Of a DNA stretch of 64,000 bases, positions 43,572 through 52,401 are shown piece by piece. Every line of letters begins with the position of its first letter. Position 1 is the stretch's first letter. Both the position numbers and the translations under genes were made by a program. This DNA comes from Catenuloplanes niger (GTDB lineage Bacteria; Actinomycetota; Actinomycetes; Mycobacteriales; Micromonosporaceae): contig NZ_JAVDYC010000001.1 in the NCBI RefSeq assembly GCF_031458255.1, positions 8,790,501-8,854,500 on the forward strand, written 5' to 3'. The notes under the pieces are model-generated. The model worked only from the letters and a program-made list of their open reading frames with translations, made no database searches and was not told the DNA's origin.

Positions 43572-44876
43572 ATGTCTGGTGTGCCACCACGTTCCCGTCA
43601 CCTCTTCGGCCGCCGGAGTTGGCCCGAGGCCCGGCGGATCGCCGAAATCCTGCGCGCGGAGACCGTCGGTGGTGCGCTGCTGCTGGGTGCGGCGGTGCTG
43701 GCACTGCTGTGGGCGAACTCGCCCTGGTCCGAGGCGTACCGCGCGCTGGGCGAGGTCACGGTCGGCCCGCACGCGCTGCACCTGGACCTGACGCTGGCGC
43801 AGTGGGCCGCGGACGGCCTGCTGGCGATCTTTTTCTTCGTCGCCGGGCTGGAGCTCAAACGCGAGTTCGTCGCCGGTGATCTGCGTGATCCGCGCCGAGC
43901 GGTGATGCCGATCGCGGCCGCAGCGGGCGGCATGGCCGTACCGGCGATCATCTACACCGTCATCAACGCCACCGCCGACGGTGGCGCGCTGGCCGGGTGG
44001 GCGGTGCCGACCGCAACCGACATCGCCTTCGCGCTCGCCGTCCTTGCTGTCGTCGGCTCGCACCTGCCGGCCGCGCTGCGCACGTTCCTGCTCACCCTCG
44101 CCGTGGTCGACGATCTGCTCGCCATCGTGATCATCGCGGTGTTCTACACCAGCTCCCTGCAGCTGCTGCCGCTGGCCGCGGCGCTGATCCCGCTCGCGGT
44201 GTTCGGGGTTCTGGTGCAGCGGCGGGTCCGGTCGTGGTGGCTGCTGCTCCCGCTCGCGGTGGCGGTGTGGGCGCTGGTGCACGCCTCCGGCATCCACGCC
44301 ACGGTCGCCGGCGTCCTGCTCGGCTTCCTCGTTCCGGTCGTCCGCCGTGCCGACGGGCCCGGGCCCGGGCTGGCGGAGCACTTCGAGCACCGGTGGCGTC
44401 CGATCTCCGCCGGGGTGGCCGTGCCGGTCTTCGCGTTCTTCGCCGCCGGTGTCTCGGTCGCCGGCGCGGGCGGGCTCGGTGCGACGATGTCCGATCCGGT
44501 CACCATCGGCATCATCGCCGGTCTGGTGGCCGGCAAGGCCGTGGGTGTGCTCGCCGCGACCTGGCTGGTGCAGCGGTTCACCCGGTCCTCGCTCGGTGAC
44601 CAGCTCGGCTGGTGGGACGTGCTCGGCCTGTCGTTGCTGGCCGGGATCGGGTTCACGGTGTCGCTGCTGATCGGCGAGCTGGCGTTCGGCGCCGGCAGCG
44701 AGAAGGACGAGCACGCCCGGATCGGCATTCTGGCCGGCTCGTTCGCCTCCGCGGTGCTGGCGACCGTGGTGCTGCGGATGCGCAACCGGCACTACCGGCG
44801 GTTGCACGAGATCGAGGAACGCGACGCCGACGCCGACGGCGTGCCGGACGTGTACCAGGGTGAGGCACGCTCCTGA
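43572..44876 (+). CDS. nhaA: Na+/H+ antiporter NhaA
   Basis: A 434-residue membrane protein of the NhaA family. Typical stretches are [57 protein letters not shown] and [19 protein letters not shown] (the adjacent Asp pair of the ion site), [16 protein letters not shown] and [15 protein letters not shown]. It exports Na+ or Li+ in exchange for protons, for pH and salt homeostasis. GAAGGAG precedes the ATG and is part of leader copy C. Confidence 0.95.
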   Translation: MSGVPPRSRHLFGRRSWPEARRIAEILRAETVGGALLLGAAVLALLWANSPWSEAYRALGEVTVGPHALHLDLTLAQWAADGLLAIFFFVAGLELKREFVAGDLRDPRRAVMPIAAAAGGMAVPAIIYTVINATADGGALAGWAVPTATDIAFALAVLAVVGSHLPAALRTFLLTLAVVDDLLAIVIIAVFYTSSLQLLPLAAALIPLAVFGVLVQRRVRSWWLLLPLAVAVWALVHASGIHATVAGVLLGFLVPVVRRADGPGPGLAEHFEHRWRPISAGVAVPVFAFFAAGVSVAGAGGLGATMSDPVTIGIIAGLVAGKAVGVLAATWLVQRFTRSSLGDQLGWWDVLGLSLLAGIGFTVSLLIGELAFGAGSEKDEHARIGILAGSFASAVLATVVLRMRNRHYRRLHEIEERDADADGVPDVYQGEARS

Positions 44877-45504
44877 CACCTCCCCGGGAACGCGCTGTCC
44901 GTGCTGGTTCCGGTGATCCGTGGCGACTGCACCGGACTGGTCGCGCCCGGAACGGGTCGAGGCTCTGGCCGTCATCCGACTGTCACCACATCGCGGAGAG
45001 CACGCCACACACACGGACAACACTGGATGTCGGACGGGACCGGTATGCCAGCGAAAGGAGCGAGGAACGGCGGTGCTGCCGCTGCCGGCTGTCGGTGTGG
45101 GTGGGCGAGGGTCCGTTCGCCTGGTCACGCAGAACCCGCTCGACGGTGACCCGCGCCGGTGGATCACGGATTCCGTGCGGAGCGCCTTGCTGGTGCTCAG
45201 GCGCGACCACGCGTGAATGTGCCCGGGCCGATCGGCGCGGTCACCGCCGATCGCATGGGCGGGATCCGTGCCGTGCTGATGGCGCTGTCGGTCCTGTTCG
45301 CCGCAACCAGTGCCGGCGCGCGTCCTTGGGCGTACCGGCAAAGTGGCTGACCATCGTCGGCGTCCCCCTCCCGACCAGGCCACGCTGTTTCGAGACATGC
45401 GCAAGGGGAGCCATGCGTCGGCTGGCGTGGTGAAACGTCGTCTCCGTGACGCGGGCGTGCGACGACAGCCACATGATCGACAGAGTGAGACGGAGGTTCG
45501 TGAC
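44877..45504. other. Long intergenic stretch without an assignable gene
   Basis: Short frames on both strands show no family features. Codon bias is weak, so decayed coding DNA or a long leader are both possible. Confidence 0.4.
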
Positions 45505-45645
45505 ATGGAATGGTGGGCGTGGCTCATTCTCGCCGTAGTACTGCTTGTCGTGGCGGTGGCAGCGGTCCTTGTGACGCAGTTGCGGCGGCGGCGCGGAGGC
45601 ATCGTGGTCGTGGACGCGCGGGCCCGGGCGGAGGATCGATCATGA
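45505..45645 (+). CDS. Small single-pass membrane protein
   Basis: A 46-residue protein: a hydrophobic helix (WWAWLILAVVLLVVAVAAVL) followed by basic residues and an acidic end. GGAGG lies eight bases before the ATG. It ends in an ATGA overlap with the PRC-barrel gene, so it is co-translated with it. Its function is unknown; perhaps it is a membrane anchor or partner of the PRC-barrel proteins. Confidence 0.65.
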   Translation: MEWWAWLILAVVLLVVAVAAVLVTQLRRRRGGIVVVDARARAEDRS

Positions 45646-46208
45646 GTGATCTCGTGCGCGCCACCGACCTCCTCGGTCGCCCCGTGGTAACGCTCGGCGG
45701 CGAGGACGTCGCCCTGGTCAAGGACATCGTGTTCGCCTCGCCCGGAGGGCGCATCCTCGGCTTCACGCTCGCCGGTCGCGGTGCCTTCGCCGGGCCGCTC
45801 AGCCAGGCGCTGCCCTGGAAGCTCGTGCACGGTGCCGGGCGGGACGCCATCATGATCGACGATGGTGCTCTTCCGACCCGCGACGCCCTGGCGGACCGCT
45901 CCGAGGTGCACGACGGCGAGGTCCTCGGCGACGTCGTGCTGACCGACACGGGAACCGCGCTCGGGACCGTCACCGATGTGATCGTCGAGCTCGGCACGGA
46001 GCCGCGGGTCGTCGGTTATGAGATTCGCACCAGCGAAGCGCTGCCGCCGGCGGGCCGTGTCGGCCTGATCCCGCTGCCCGACACGATGGCCGCGTCGGGC
46101 GAGGCGGTCGTTGTGCCGGCCGCGATCACCAAGCACATGGCCGACGACCTGGCCGCTTTCGGCGCCACCGTCGCATCGTTTCGTGCCCGGCAGGGGAGTA
46201 CCCGATGA
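45642..46208 (+). CDS. PRC-barrel domain protein
   Basis: A 188-residue protein with two PRC-barrel-like halves: LLGRPVVTLGGEDVALVKDI and GEVLGDVVLTDTGTALGTVT. PRC barrels occur in RimM and photosynthetic-reaction-centre H subunits and are frequent in actinobacterial stress proteins of unknown role. The gene is the middle of a three-gene set with ATGA overlaps at both ends, implying a stable ratio of products. Confidence 0.8.
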   Translation: MSDLVRATDLLGRPVVTLGGEDVALVKDIVFASPGGRILGFTLAGRGAFAGPLSQALPWKLVHGAGRDAIMIDDGALPTRDALADRSEVHDGEVLGDVVLTDTGTALGTVTDVIVELGTEPRVVGYEIRTSEALPPAGRVGLIPLPDTMAASGEAVVVPAAITKHMADDLAAFGATVASFRARQGSTR

Positions 46209-46636
46209 CCCGCTACTCCGGTATTCACGGCCTTGGCATCGTCGACACCGGCAACGCCACTACGGTCGCACGGGTCGACGGCATCATCATCGATCCGGTG
46301 ACCGCGACCGTGGTGGCCATCGAGGCACGCGCCGGCCGAAGCCACAGCGCCGTGCACTGGCCGGACATCGCCGGTTTCGGCGACGCGGTCACGGTGGCGT
46401 CGCCCGGCGCGATCCGGCCCGCCGACGGGCGCGCCGCCGAGCTGCGCGGCGCCCGGCACGATCTGCTGCGGAAGCGTGTCCTGACTGATGCGGGGGACGA
46501 GATCGGGCGCGTGGTCGACATCGACTTCGATCCGCGCACCGGGACGGTCACCGGGCTGGTGACCGACAACGGCACGGTCGACGGTGCCCGGCTGATGGGC
46601 TGCGGCTCCTACGCCGTCGTCGTGCGCGGACGCTGA
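46205..46636 (+). CDS. PRC-barrel domain protein
   Basis: A 143-residue protein. It has a barrel-like N-terminal part (VARVDGIIIDPVTATVVAIE) and a clearer C-terminal PRC unit (LLRKRVLTDAGDEIGRVVDI). Its ATG overlaps the stop of the preceding PRC gene. A role in general stress or membrane association is inferred only from context. Confidence 0.75.
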   Translation: MTRYSGIHGLGIVDTGNATTVARVDGIIIDPVTATVVAIEARAGRSHSAVHWPDIAGFGDAVTVASPGAIRPADGRAAELRGARHDLLRKRVLTDAGDEIGRVVDIDFDPRTGTVTGLVTDNGTVDGARLMGCGSYAVVVRGR

Positions 46637-46971
46637 GAAGCGCCGGCCGGGCCACGAACGGCGTCTGCTGTCCGGCCGTCATTCCGTCCGTCCTGGGGTT
46701 CCGCGCCCGGGCTCCACACGGACGCGGCGACGCGGTCGGCGAAGGAGGGGCTGGCCTTGGAGAAACGCACGGCGTGCAGCACGGAGTGTGGCGTCGCGTC
46801 CAGTCGGAGCGCAGGGAACGCCGCCGTCGCCGCCGGGAAACGGCCGCGGACGGCTTCGGCCGCGCGCCCCTGGACCTGGACGGGCTGCTTCGGACGCCGC
46901 ACGAGGTCGACGGCCAAGGCGTGCCTGTTTTCCGCGACGTCGGCCGCTGACGGCTCCCGCCGCCCGCGCCC
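46637..46971. other. Stretch without a confident gene
   Basis: A minus-strand frame (about 46609-46917) has coding-like composition but no recognisable motif. It may be a remnant like the two fragments that follow. Confidence 0.4.
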
Positions 46972-47310
46972 TCATCCGAAATCCGTGTCGGCCTCTCCGC
47001 CCCTGTCCACACCGGTGAGTACGCCACCGTCCCCGAGCTGAGCCATCGGCACCACGCTGAGCGTCCCGTCGGTCTCGAGCACCACTGCGGCGACCCCGGA
47101 CAGATTGCCCATACCCTGCGTGCGGACGGCCTGTGAGAGTTCGGCCTCGGTGACCCGCTGCCGCCTCATCGCTGCGGTCAGCATCCGGCCGCGGTGCGCC
47201 AGCAGGGTCGGATCGGACTTCAGCAGCCGGCGCGTCACCGTCGACCGCACCGACAGCCAGGTGCCGGTCAGCTGGAGGAGCACCAGCAGGACCAGCGCCG
47301 TGACGCCCTC
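46972..47310 (-). pseudogene. C-terminal fragment of a YetF/DUF421-like membrane protein
   Basis: Leftward translation gives LLKSDPTLLAHRGRMLTAAM, then RRQRVTEAELSQAVRTQGMG and VAAVVLETDGTLSVVPM, the typical cytoplasmic end of DUF421 proteins. The membrane helices that should precede are gone: at about 47310 the DNA switches to a fragment of an antiporter gene on the other strand. Confidence 0.65.
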
Positions 47311-47727
47311 GGCGCCTTGATCTCGGTGTCGTTCCTGGCGGAGATCTCGTGGCCGGGCTGGCTCTTCGCCGTGCTGGCGATCTTCGTCGCCCGTCCTCTG
47401 GCACTGTGGCTGTCGTTCATCCGGTGCGGTCTCGGCATGCGGGAACAGGCGGCCGCCATGTGGTTCGGCCCGAAGGGGTTCGCCTCGGTGGTGTACGGCC
47501 TGCTGGTGCTGGAGTCGGGTATCACCGCGGCGAACGAGATCTTCCATCTCGTCGCACTGACCATCGTGCTGTCGATCCTGCTGCACTCGTCGACCGATGT
47601 CGTCGTGGCCCGCACCTTCGACCAACGGAAGGAGGCCCCGGCGTGGCACGGCGTGCTCCGTCGCGTCGTGCGCCCCGGGACAGGCGGGGACACCACGCCG
47701 GACGGCGATTCCGGGACCCGGCTGTGA
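47306..47727 (+). pseudogene. C-terminal fragment of an NhaP/CPA1-type cation:proton antiporter
   Basis: The frame reads FLAEISWPGWLFAVLAIFVA, then RPLALWLSF and MWFGPKGFASVVYGLLVLES, and ends with HLVALTIVLSILLHSSTDVV, the last helices of an NhaP-type antiporter. Over 300 N-terminal residues are missing. The fragment abuts the YetF fragment head to head, marking an old recombination point. Confidence 0.7.
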
Positions 47728-47772
47728 CATCCGGCATCCCGCGGCTCAGCGCGTGATCCGGGCTGCGCGTGC

Positions 47773-48768
47773 TCAGGACCGGGTGCGCACCTGAATCAGC
47801 CGGTCGCCGGCGGCGAACACACCGATCTGGTCATAACGGATCAGGGCCTCGTTCCGCACGGCGGCGAGGATCACGTCCTCGCACTGTCCGGGCGACGAGC
47901 CGATCTCGTCCTCCCGGACCGGCCGGTCGACCAGGTGCAGACCACGGCCCTGCACGAGCAGGTCACCGATCACATCGCTGGCCGCCGGACTGTGCGCGGA
48001 CAAGCCGAGCAGCCGCCCGGCCGCCTCCGACGACGTGATGACCCGGGTCGCGCCGCTGCGCCGCAGCAGCGGGACGTTCTCGGCGGCCCGGACCGCCACG
48101 GCGATCGGCGCGTCGGGGTTCAACTGCCGCACGCTGAGCGTCACCAGCGCGGCGGTATCGTCGCGGTCCGCGGCGACGATGATCCGGGCGGCATCACCGG
48201 CCCCGGCCTGCATCAGGATCATCGAACGCGTCGCGTCGCCGATCACCGCGGCGTGACCGTCCTCGGTCGCCTCCCGCGCGGCGTCCGCCGAGACGTCGAT
48301 GACGACGAACTGCTCGGCCGTGTCGGCACTCTCCCGGAGGACGCTGATGGCCGCCCGCCCCTTGATGCCGTAACCGACGACCACCGTGTGCCCGCGCAAC
48401 CGCGACCTCCAACGCTTCAGCTTCCACCGACGTCGGGTGCGCTGGGTCAGCACCTCGAACGTGGTGCCCACCAGCAACGCCAGGAAGAACACCCGAAGTG
48501 GCATGATGACGACGACGTTGACCAGGCGGGCCGAGTCCGACACCGGCACGATGTCGCCGTAACCCGTGGTCGACAGGCTCACTCCCGCGTAGTACATCGC
48601 GTCGAGCACGGAGACGACGCCGTCACGCCCGTCGCGGTATCCGTCGCGGTCGAGCAGTACCGTGACGGTCATGGTCGCCAGTGCCGCCAGGGCGAGCGCG
48701 AGGCGGCTCGCCATCGTCGTGACCGGACCGACCTGGTGGAGCGGAAGTCGTACACCCTCCTCGACCAC
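47773..48768 (-). CDS. Potassium channel with RCK (TrkA-N) domain
   Basis: A 331-residue two-helix K+ channel. Helix 1 is about residues 19-38, the pore and filter read YYAGVSLSTTGYGDIVPVSD (near 63-82), and helix 2 follows. The cytoplasmic RCK domain starts GHTVVVGYGIKGRAAISVL, with VIDVS and IGDATRSMILMQAGAGD. A TrkA-C-like part follows. It probably releases or takes up K+ under nucleotide or ion control. The GTG at 48768 gives the full frame; ATG 48714 is an alternative. A strong terminator lies just upstream, isolating it from the PRC gene. Confidence 0.9.
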   Translation of the reverse strand: MVEEGVRLPLHQVGPVTTMASRLALALAALATMTVTVLLDRDGYRDGRDGVVSVLDAMYYAGVSLSTTGYGDIVPVSDSARLVNVVVIMPLRVFFLALLVGTTFEVLTQRTRRRWKLKRWRSRLRGHTVVVGYGIKGRAAISVLRESADTAEQFVVIDVSADAAREATEDGHAAVIGDATRSMILMQAGAGDAARIIVAADRDDTAALVTLSVRQLNPDAPIAVAVRAAENVPLLRRSGATRVITSSEAAGRLLGLSAHSPAASDVIGDLLVQGRGLHLVDRPVREDEIGSSPGQCEDVILAAVRNEALIRYDQIGVFAAGDRLIQVRTRS

Positions 48769-48794
48769 CCCTGCACTGTAGCGGCCCGTTGGCC

Positions 48795-48842
48795 CGCCCG
48801 CCCGTGCCGGCCGCCGGAGCCGGCGGCCGGCACGGGCGGGCG
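48795..48842. terminator. Perfect 23-bp hairpin terminator
   Basis: Arms 48795-48817 and 48820-48842 are exact complements; the innermost pairs must open to form a loop. It follows the stop of the PRC-barrel gene at 48847 on the minus strand and insulates the K+ channel gene. Confidence 0.85.
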
Positions 48843-48846
48843 TCGC

Positions 48847-49269
48847 TCACATGCGGTACGGCGGGAATCCACGGTAGATGTACCCAGGACCCCAGTACGG
48901 CGGGTAGCCGTAGTAGTCGTACAGCGGCTCGTAGTGGGCCGGCTCGTCAGTGAGCTCAGGGTCGTATTCCGGTGCGGCCGTGACCCGCTCCCGCGACGGC
49001 CCGACGTGCACGGTGGCGTCCGTGACGCCGGTGACGGCGTCGACCGGGATGAAGACGGCGGTGGCGCCGATGCCGAGGATGCCGCCGTGCTTGACGCGCA
49101 GGAGGCGCACCTTGTGCTCGTCGGCGTCGATCAGCAATTCGTCGACCGTGCCGATCTCCTCGCCGTCGCGGTCGCGCACCTCCCGGCCGCGGATGTCGTC
49201 GCCGGGGTCGGCGAGCATCTGATCACTGTCGCTCAACTTGACCAAGGACGATGTGTGCGGAGAGGTCAT
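48847..49269 (-). CDS. PRC-barrel domain protein with Tyr/Pro-rich tail
   Basis: A 140-residue protein. The PRC barrel spans about 25-105 (DIRGREVRDRDGEEIGTVDE and LRVKHGGILGIGATAVFIPV). The tail YEPLYDYYGYPPYWGPGYIY is rich in aromatic residues and Pro. AAGGGAG lies before the ATG at 49269. It is one of several stress-type PRC proteins in this island. Confidence 0.8.
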   Translation of the reverse strand: MTSPHTSSLVKLSDSDQMLADPGDDIRGREVRDRDGEEIGTVDELLIDADEHKVRLLRVKHGGILGIGATAVFIPVDAVTGVTDATVHVGPSRERVTAAPEYDPELTDEPAHYEPLYDYYGYPPYWGPGYIYRGFPPYRM

Positions 49270-49460
49270 CGTGCTTCTCCCTTCTCGTGTCGGAAAGCGC
49301 CGGCGGTGCGGCACGCCCGTACGCCGGTTCCCGTCCTCTACCGCTCGGCGGCGGCGGCGAATCGCAACAGTGTCCGTTTCGGGTGGTGGGGCGGATCCGG
49401 GAGTTTCTCCGGCGATGCGAACACGGACCCATGACAGGTTCGTGACGAATCCGGAGAGGA

Positions 49461-49485
49461 GTTTTGCCGCGTCGCACCAGGGTTA
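49461..49485 (+). promoter_or_regulatory. Candidate SigB/SigF-type promoter of the sigma gene
   Basis: GTTT (49461-49464), 15 bases, then GGGTTA (49480-49485) is close to the actinobacterial SigB/SigF consensus GTTT-N15/16-GGGTAA. It lies 130 bases before the sigma factor gene, suggesting auto-regulation. Confidence 0.5.
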
Positions 49486-49614
49486 TCCCGAACGCAGGAC
49501 GTCCGTTGGGAACGTCACGGCGCGGCGGCGGATGCTGGATCGCCCGCCCGGAGGGCGCCGAATCTGTCGCGCACCGCCGATGTTCCGCCCCCTATCGACT
49601 GTCCGGGAGGTTCG

Positions 49615-51459
49615 ATGCCTGTCGCCACCGACCACCGTCCCCGCGTGGGCGCGCCGATCACCGATGACCGGGAGCCGGCCACGGTGGAGGCGCTCCGGCG
49701 GATGCACCGGCCCGGCTGCCCGCCGCGCGAACGCGAACGGCTGCGTGAGGAGGTCCTGCGACGCAATCTGTCCCTCGCACACCGCCTCGCCGCCAGGTAC
49801 CGCGACCGTGGCGAGCATCTCGACGACCTGCGCCAGGTGGCCGCTCTGGCGCTGGTGAAAGCCGTCGATGGATATGACCCGGGCCGGGGCGGCAACTTCA
49901 CGGCGTACGCGCACCCCACGATCACCGGCGAGCTCAAGCGGCACTTCCGGGACCGGGTGTGGAGCGTGCACCTGCCCCGTCAGGTGCAGGAACGCAGTCT
50001 GGACGTCACCCGGGCCCGCGCCGAACTGACACAGCGGTTGCAACACACGCCGTCCGCGTCCGAGATCGCCACCGTTCTCGGCGTCACGGAGGCGGACGTG
50101 CGCGCCACCGATGCCAGCGCCTCCGCATACCGATGCGAGTCGTTGAACCACCGTTCCGGCTCCGACGACGCGCCGGAACGGCTGGACCTGCTCGGTGACC
50201 GGGACTCGGCCCTCGACGCGGTCAGCGACCGGGTGGCGCTGGAGACCACGCTGGCCGAACTGCCCGTCCGCGTCCGTCATGTGGTGCGGCGCTACTTCTT
50301 CGACAACCGCACCCAGGACCAGATCGCGTCGGAGCTCGGTACGTCACAGATGACGGTGTCCCGGCTCCTCGCCGGGGCGCTGGCGCGGCTGCGCACGCTC
50401 CTGTCGGACGACGCGGAAGTCCTCAGCGCGACACCCGCGGAGGAGCCGCTGCGTACCTGCGAGACCGAGCCGGGTGTCCTGGTGGCCACGGTCACCGGTC
50501 ACGCCGTCTGGCGCGACGCGCTGATCGGGCTGGTCGTGAGCCGGCGCCCGCGCACCCTCGTGGTGGATCTGCGCCGCCTCCGATGCCCGGCCGCGGGGAT
50601 CGCCCGGGCACTGATCGACCTGTACCGTGCCTCCGGGCACACCGGCTCGGGTCTGCGCGTCGTCAACCTCACCCCACAGCAGCACGCGGCACTCCGGGCG
50701 TACGGTGTCACCCGGCTTGTCGCCTGCCAGGTCCGGACGCCGGCCGTTCCGCCCCGCCCGGCGCAACCGTCCGACGGGTACGGAGACGACCGGCCCACCC
50801 GGCCGTTCCGGCCGAGCGCGGCACCCGCCGGGAGTGACCGTCCGGCCGCGCGGCCGACCGCCCGTACACCGGCGCCGCCTGCGGTGGGAGATGCCGAAGG
50901 GCGACGCCGTTGTTTCGCCTCCGTGCGTCCGGGGCAGGCCACCAGGACGGCGGAGCCGGAGCTGCCCGTTCCCCCCACGAGGCTCCGGCTCCGCCCCTGC
51001 CCAGCCGCCGTGAGCGCTCGCGGGAAAACCGCGTCTCGCGCCGATACGGCGGGGCCAACCCTCGTCCGTGGTTCGTGCGCCGGCCCGGGACTGCTCGGCC
51101 GCGGCCGAGACCGGATCCGAGCCGTCGCCGGCATCCGCATGCTACCGCCTGGCGATGGGCGGTGGGCGACGCCGGTGGTCACGCCCGGCACATCGCAGCC
51201 GGGGCGGATGGGCGCGTCGCCGGTGCCGAGCCGGCGGAAGGAGGAGGACAGATGTGGGAGAGAATCTGCCGCCGCGCAGCCGCGTGCACGCTCGCCCTCG
51301 TGCTGGTCGCCTGCGGTGACCCGCAGGAGGTGCTGCAGAGCGGCACCTACGGGGCCGACGGGCGGACCGGCGACGTGCTGCTGCGCGGAGTACGGGTGCA
51401 GGGCCCGGACGGTCACCGGCTCGCGACGGGCGGGAACGCCACGGTGTGGCTGCGCCTGA
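49615..51459 (+). CDS. SigB/SigF-type RNA polymerase sigma factor fused to a C-terminal STAS-like domain
   Basis: The reading frame is 614 codons. Residues about 45-110 are sigma region 2 (LSLAHRLAARYRDRGEHLDD and TAYAHPTITGELKRHFRD), 120-190 region 3, and 210-262 region 4 (HVVRRYFFDNRTQDQIASEL, then GTSQMTVSRLL). This is the SigB/SigF (stress/sporulation) group. Residues about 283-372 form a STAS-like unit (VLVATVTGHAVWRDALIGLV, then TLVVDLRRLRCPAAGIARAL). STAS domains normally belong to anti-anti-sigma factors, so having one on the sigma itself is unusual. The tail beyond about 377 is low-complexity and overlaps the next gene by 208 bases; it may not be real protein. Confidence 0.8.
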   Translation: MPVATDHRPRVGAPITDDREPATVEALRRMHRPGCPPRERERLREEVLRRNLSLAHRLAARYRDRGEHLDDLRQVAALALVKAVDGYDPGRGGNFTAYAHPTITGELKRHFRDRVWSVHLPRQVQERSLDVTRARAELTQRLQHTPSASEIATVLGVTEADVRATDASASAYRCESLNHRSGSDDAPERLDLLGDRDSALDAVSDRVALETTLAELPVRVRHVVRRYFFDNRTQDQIASELGTSQMTVSRLLAGALARLRTLLSDDAEVLSATPAEEPLRTCETEPGVLVATVTGHAVWRDALIGLVVSRRPRTLVVDLRRLRCPAAGIARALIDLYRASGHTGSGLRVVNLTPQQHAALRAYGVTRLVACQVRTPAVPPRPAQPSDGYGDDRPTRPFRPSAAPAGSDRPAARPTARTPAPPAVGDAEGRRRCFASVRPGQATRTAEPELPVPPTRLRLRPCPAAVSARGKTASRADTAGPTLVRGSCAGPGLLGRGRDRIRAVAGIRMLPPGDGRWATPVVTPGTSQPGRMGASPVPSRRKEEDRCGRESAAAQPRARSPSCWSPAVTRRRCCRAAPTGPTGGPATCCCAEYGCRARTVTGSRRAGTPRCGCA

Positions 51460-51800
51460 TCAACGAGCGTGGATCCGAGGAGTTGCTGTCCGTCAGCAGC
51501 GATACCGCCTCAGCGGTCGAGATCCGATGGGACCGGGCCTGCGACGGGACGGCGGAGACGGTCAGCAGCCTGCCGCTGCCCGCCGCCGGCGGGGTCACCG
51601 ACGATGACCCCGCCGGCGCCGACGAGTTCGCCCCGTACCATCTGCGCCTGGTCGGTCTGACCCGGGACGTGCCGGTCGGGACGACCGTTCCGCTGACGTT
51701 CGACTTCGCGATCGCGCCGTCGGTCACGGTGGAGGTGCCGGTCGTGCCGGACACCGATGTGCAGGCTTACCCCAGCACCACCTGCTCGTCCACGGGATGA
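51252..51800 (+). CDS. Putative lipoprotein, PCuAC-like copper-chaperone style
   Basis: A 182-residue lipoprotein: the signal peptide ends in LVACG (Cys near residue 23). The mature part (DVLLRGVRVQGPDGHRLATG, VWLRLINERGSEELLSVSSD, then VGTTVPLTFDFA) resembles the cupredoxin-like DUF461/PCuAC proteins, although the usual HxxxM...HxM copper ligands are not evident. gaggagg precedes the ATG. It sits next to a Csp copper-storage gene, which supports a metal-related role (inference). Its 5' end overlaps the 3' end of the sigma frame. Confidence 0.7.
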   Translation: MWERICRRAAACTLALVLVACGDPQEVLQSGTYGADGRTGDVLLRGVRVQGPDGHRLATGGNATVWLRLINERGSEELLSVSSDTASAVEIRWDRACDGTAETVSSLPLPAAGGVTDDDPAGADEFAPYHLRLVGLTRDVPVGTTVPLTFDFAIAPSVTVEVPVVPDTDVQAYPSTTCSSTG

Positions 51801-51902
51801 CGGCGACCGGGGCCGTGGCAGCCGCGACGCCCGATCCACCGATTTGATGCGTGCCCGGTCAGGGCAGCCGGGCCGGCACGGAGTCCACGACAGGAGGAAG
51901 AC

Positions 51903-52310
51903 ATGACCACATCGACGATGCCGATGCTCGAGACGTACCCGAAGGGCATGAGCCTCGACCGCGCGGTGCTCGCCGCGGCGATCGACGCGCTGATCGACTG
52001 CGCCGCCGCCTGCACGGCTTGCGCCGACGCCTGCCTCAGCGAGGACACGGTGGCCGAGCTCACCAAGTGTGTCCGCACCAACCTCGACTGCGCCGATATC
52101 TGCGGCGTCACCGCGCGCGTGCTGTCCCGGCACACCGGTTACGACGCGAACATCAGCCGTGCGCTGCTGGAGGCCTGTGCGACGGCCTGCGCCGCCTGCG
52201 CCGACGAATGCGGCGGGCACGCCGGTATGCACGAGCACTGCCGGGTCTGCGCCGACGCGTGCCGCGCCTGCGAGCGTGCGTGCCGGGACCTGCTCGCCGT
52301 GATGAGCTGA
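51903..52310 (+). CDS. Four-helix-bundle copper-storage protein (Csp type)
   Basis: A 135-residue protein with 18 or so Cys/His-rich positions spaced along helices: DCAAACTACADACLSED, KCVRTNLDCADICG, ACATACAACADECGGHA, HEHCRVCADACRACERAC. This Cys pattern facing the core of a four-helix bundle is the hallmark of Csp proteins, which store many Cu(I) ions. No signal peptide is seen, so it is cytosolic (Csp3-like). aggaggaa precedes the ATG. A terminator follows the stop. Confidence 0.9.
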   Translation: MTTSTMPMLETYPKGMSLDRAVLAAAIDALIDCAAACTACADACLSEDTVAELTKCVRTNLDCADICGVTARVLSRHTGYDANISRALLEACATACAACADECGGHAGMHEHCRVCADACRACERACRDLLAVMS

Positions 52311-52313
52311 CGC

Positions 52314-52367
52314 CCGGGTCGTCAGGCGCCGCTGGGAAGGGTTCCCGGGCGGCACCTGACGACCCGG
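52314..52367. terminator. 13-bp hairpin terminator between Csp and GH15 genes
   Basis: Arms 52314-52326 and 52355-52367 are exact complements, with an inner loop that can pair further. It sits between two convergent genes and probably serves both. Confidence 0.75.
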
Positions 52368-52401
52368 ACCCAGGGTGCGGTGTACGGCGCCGGGATCTGG
52401 T

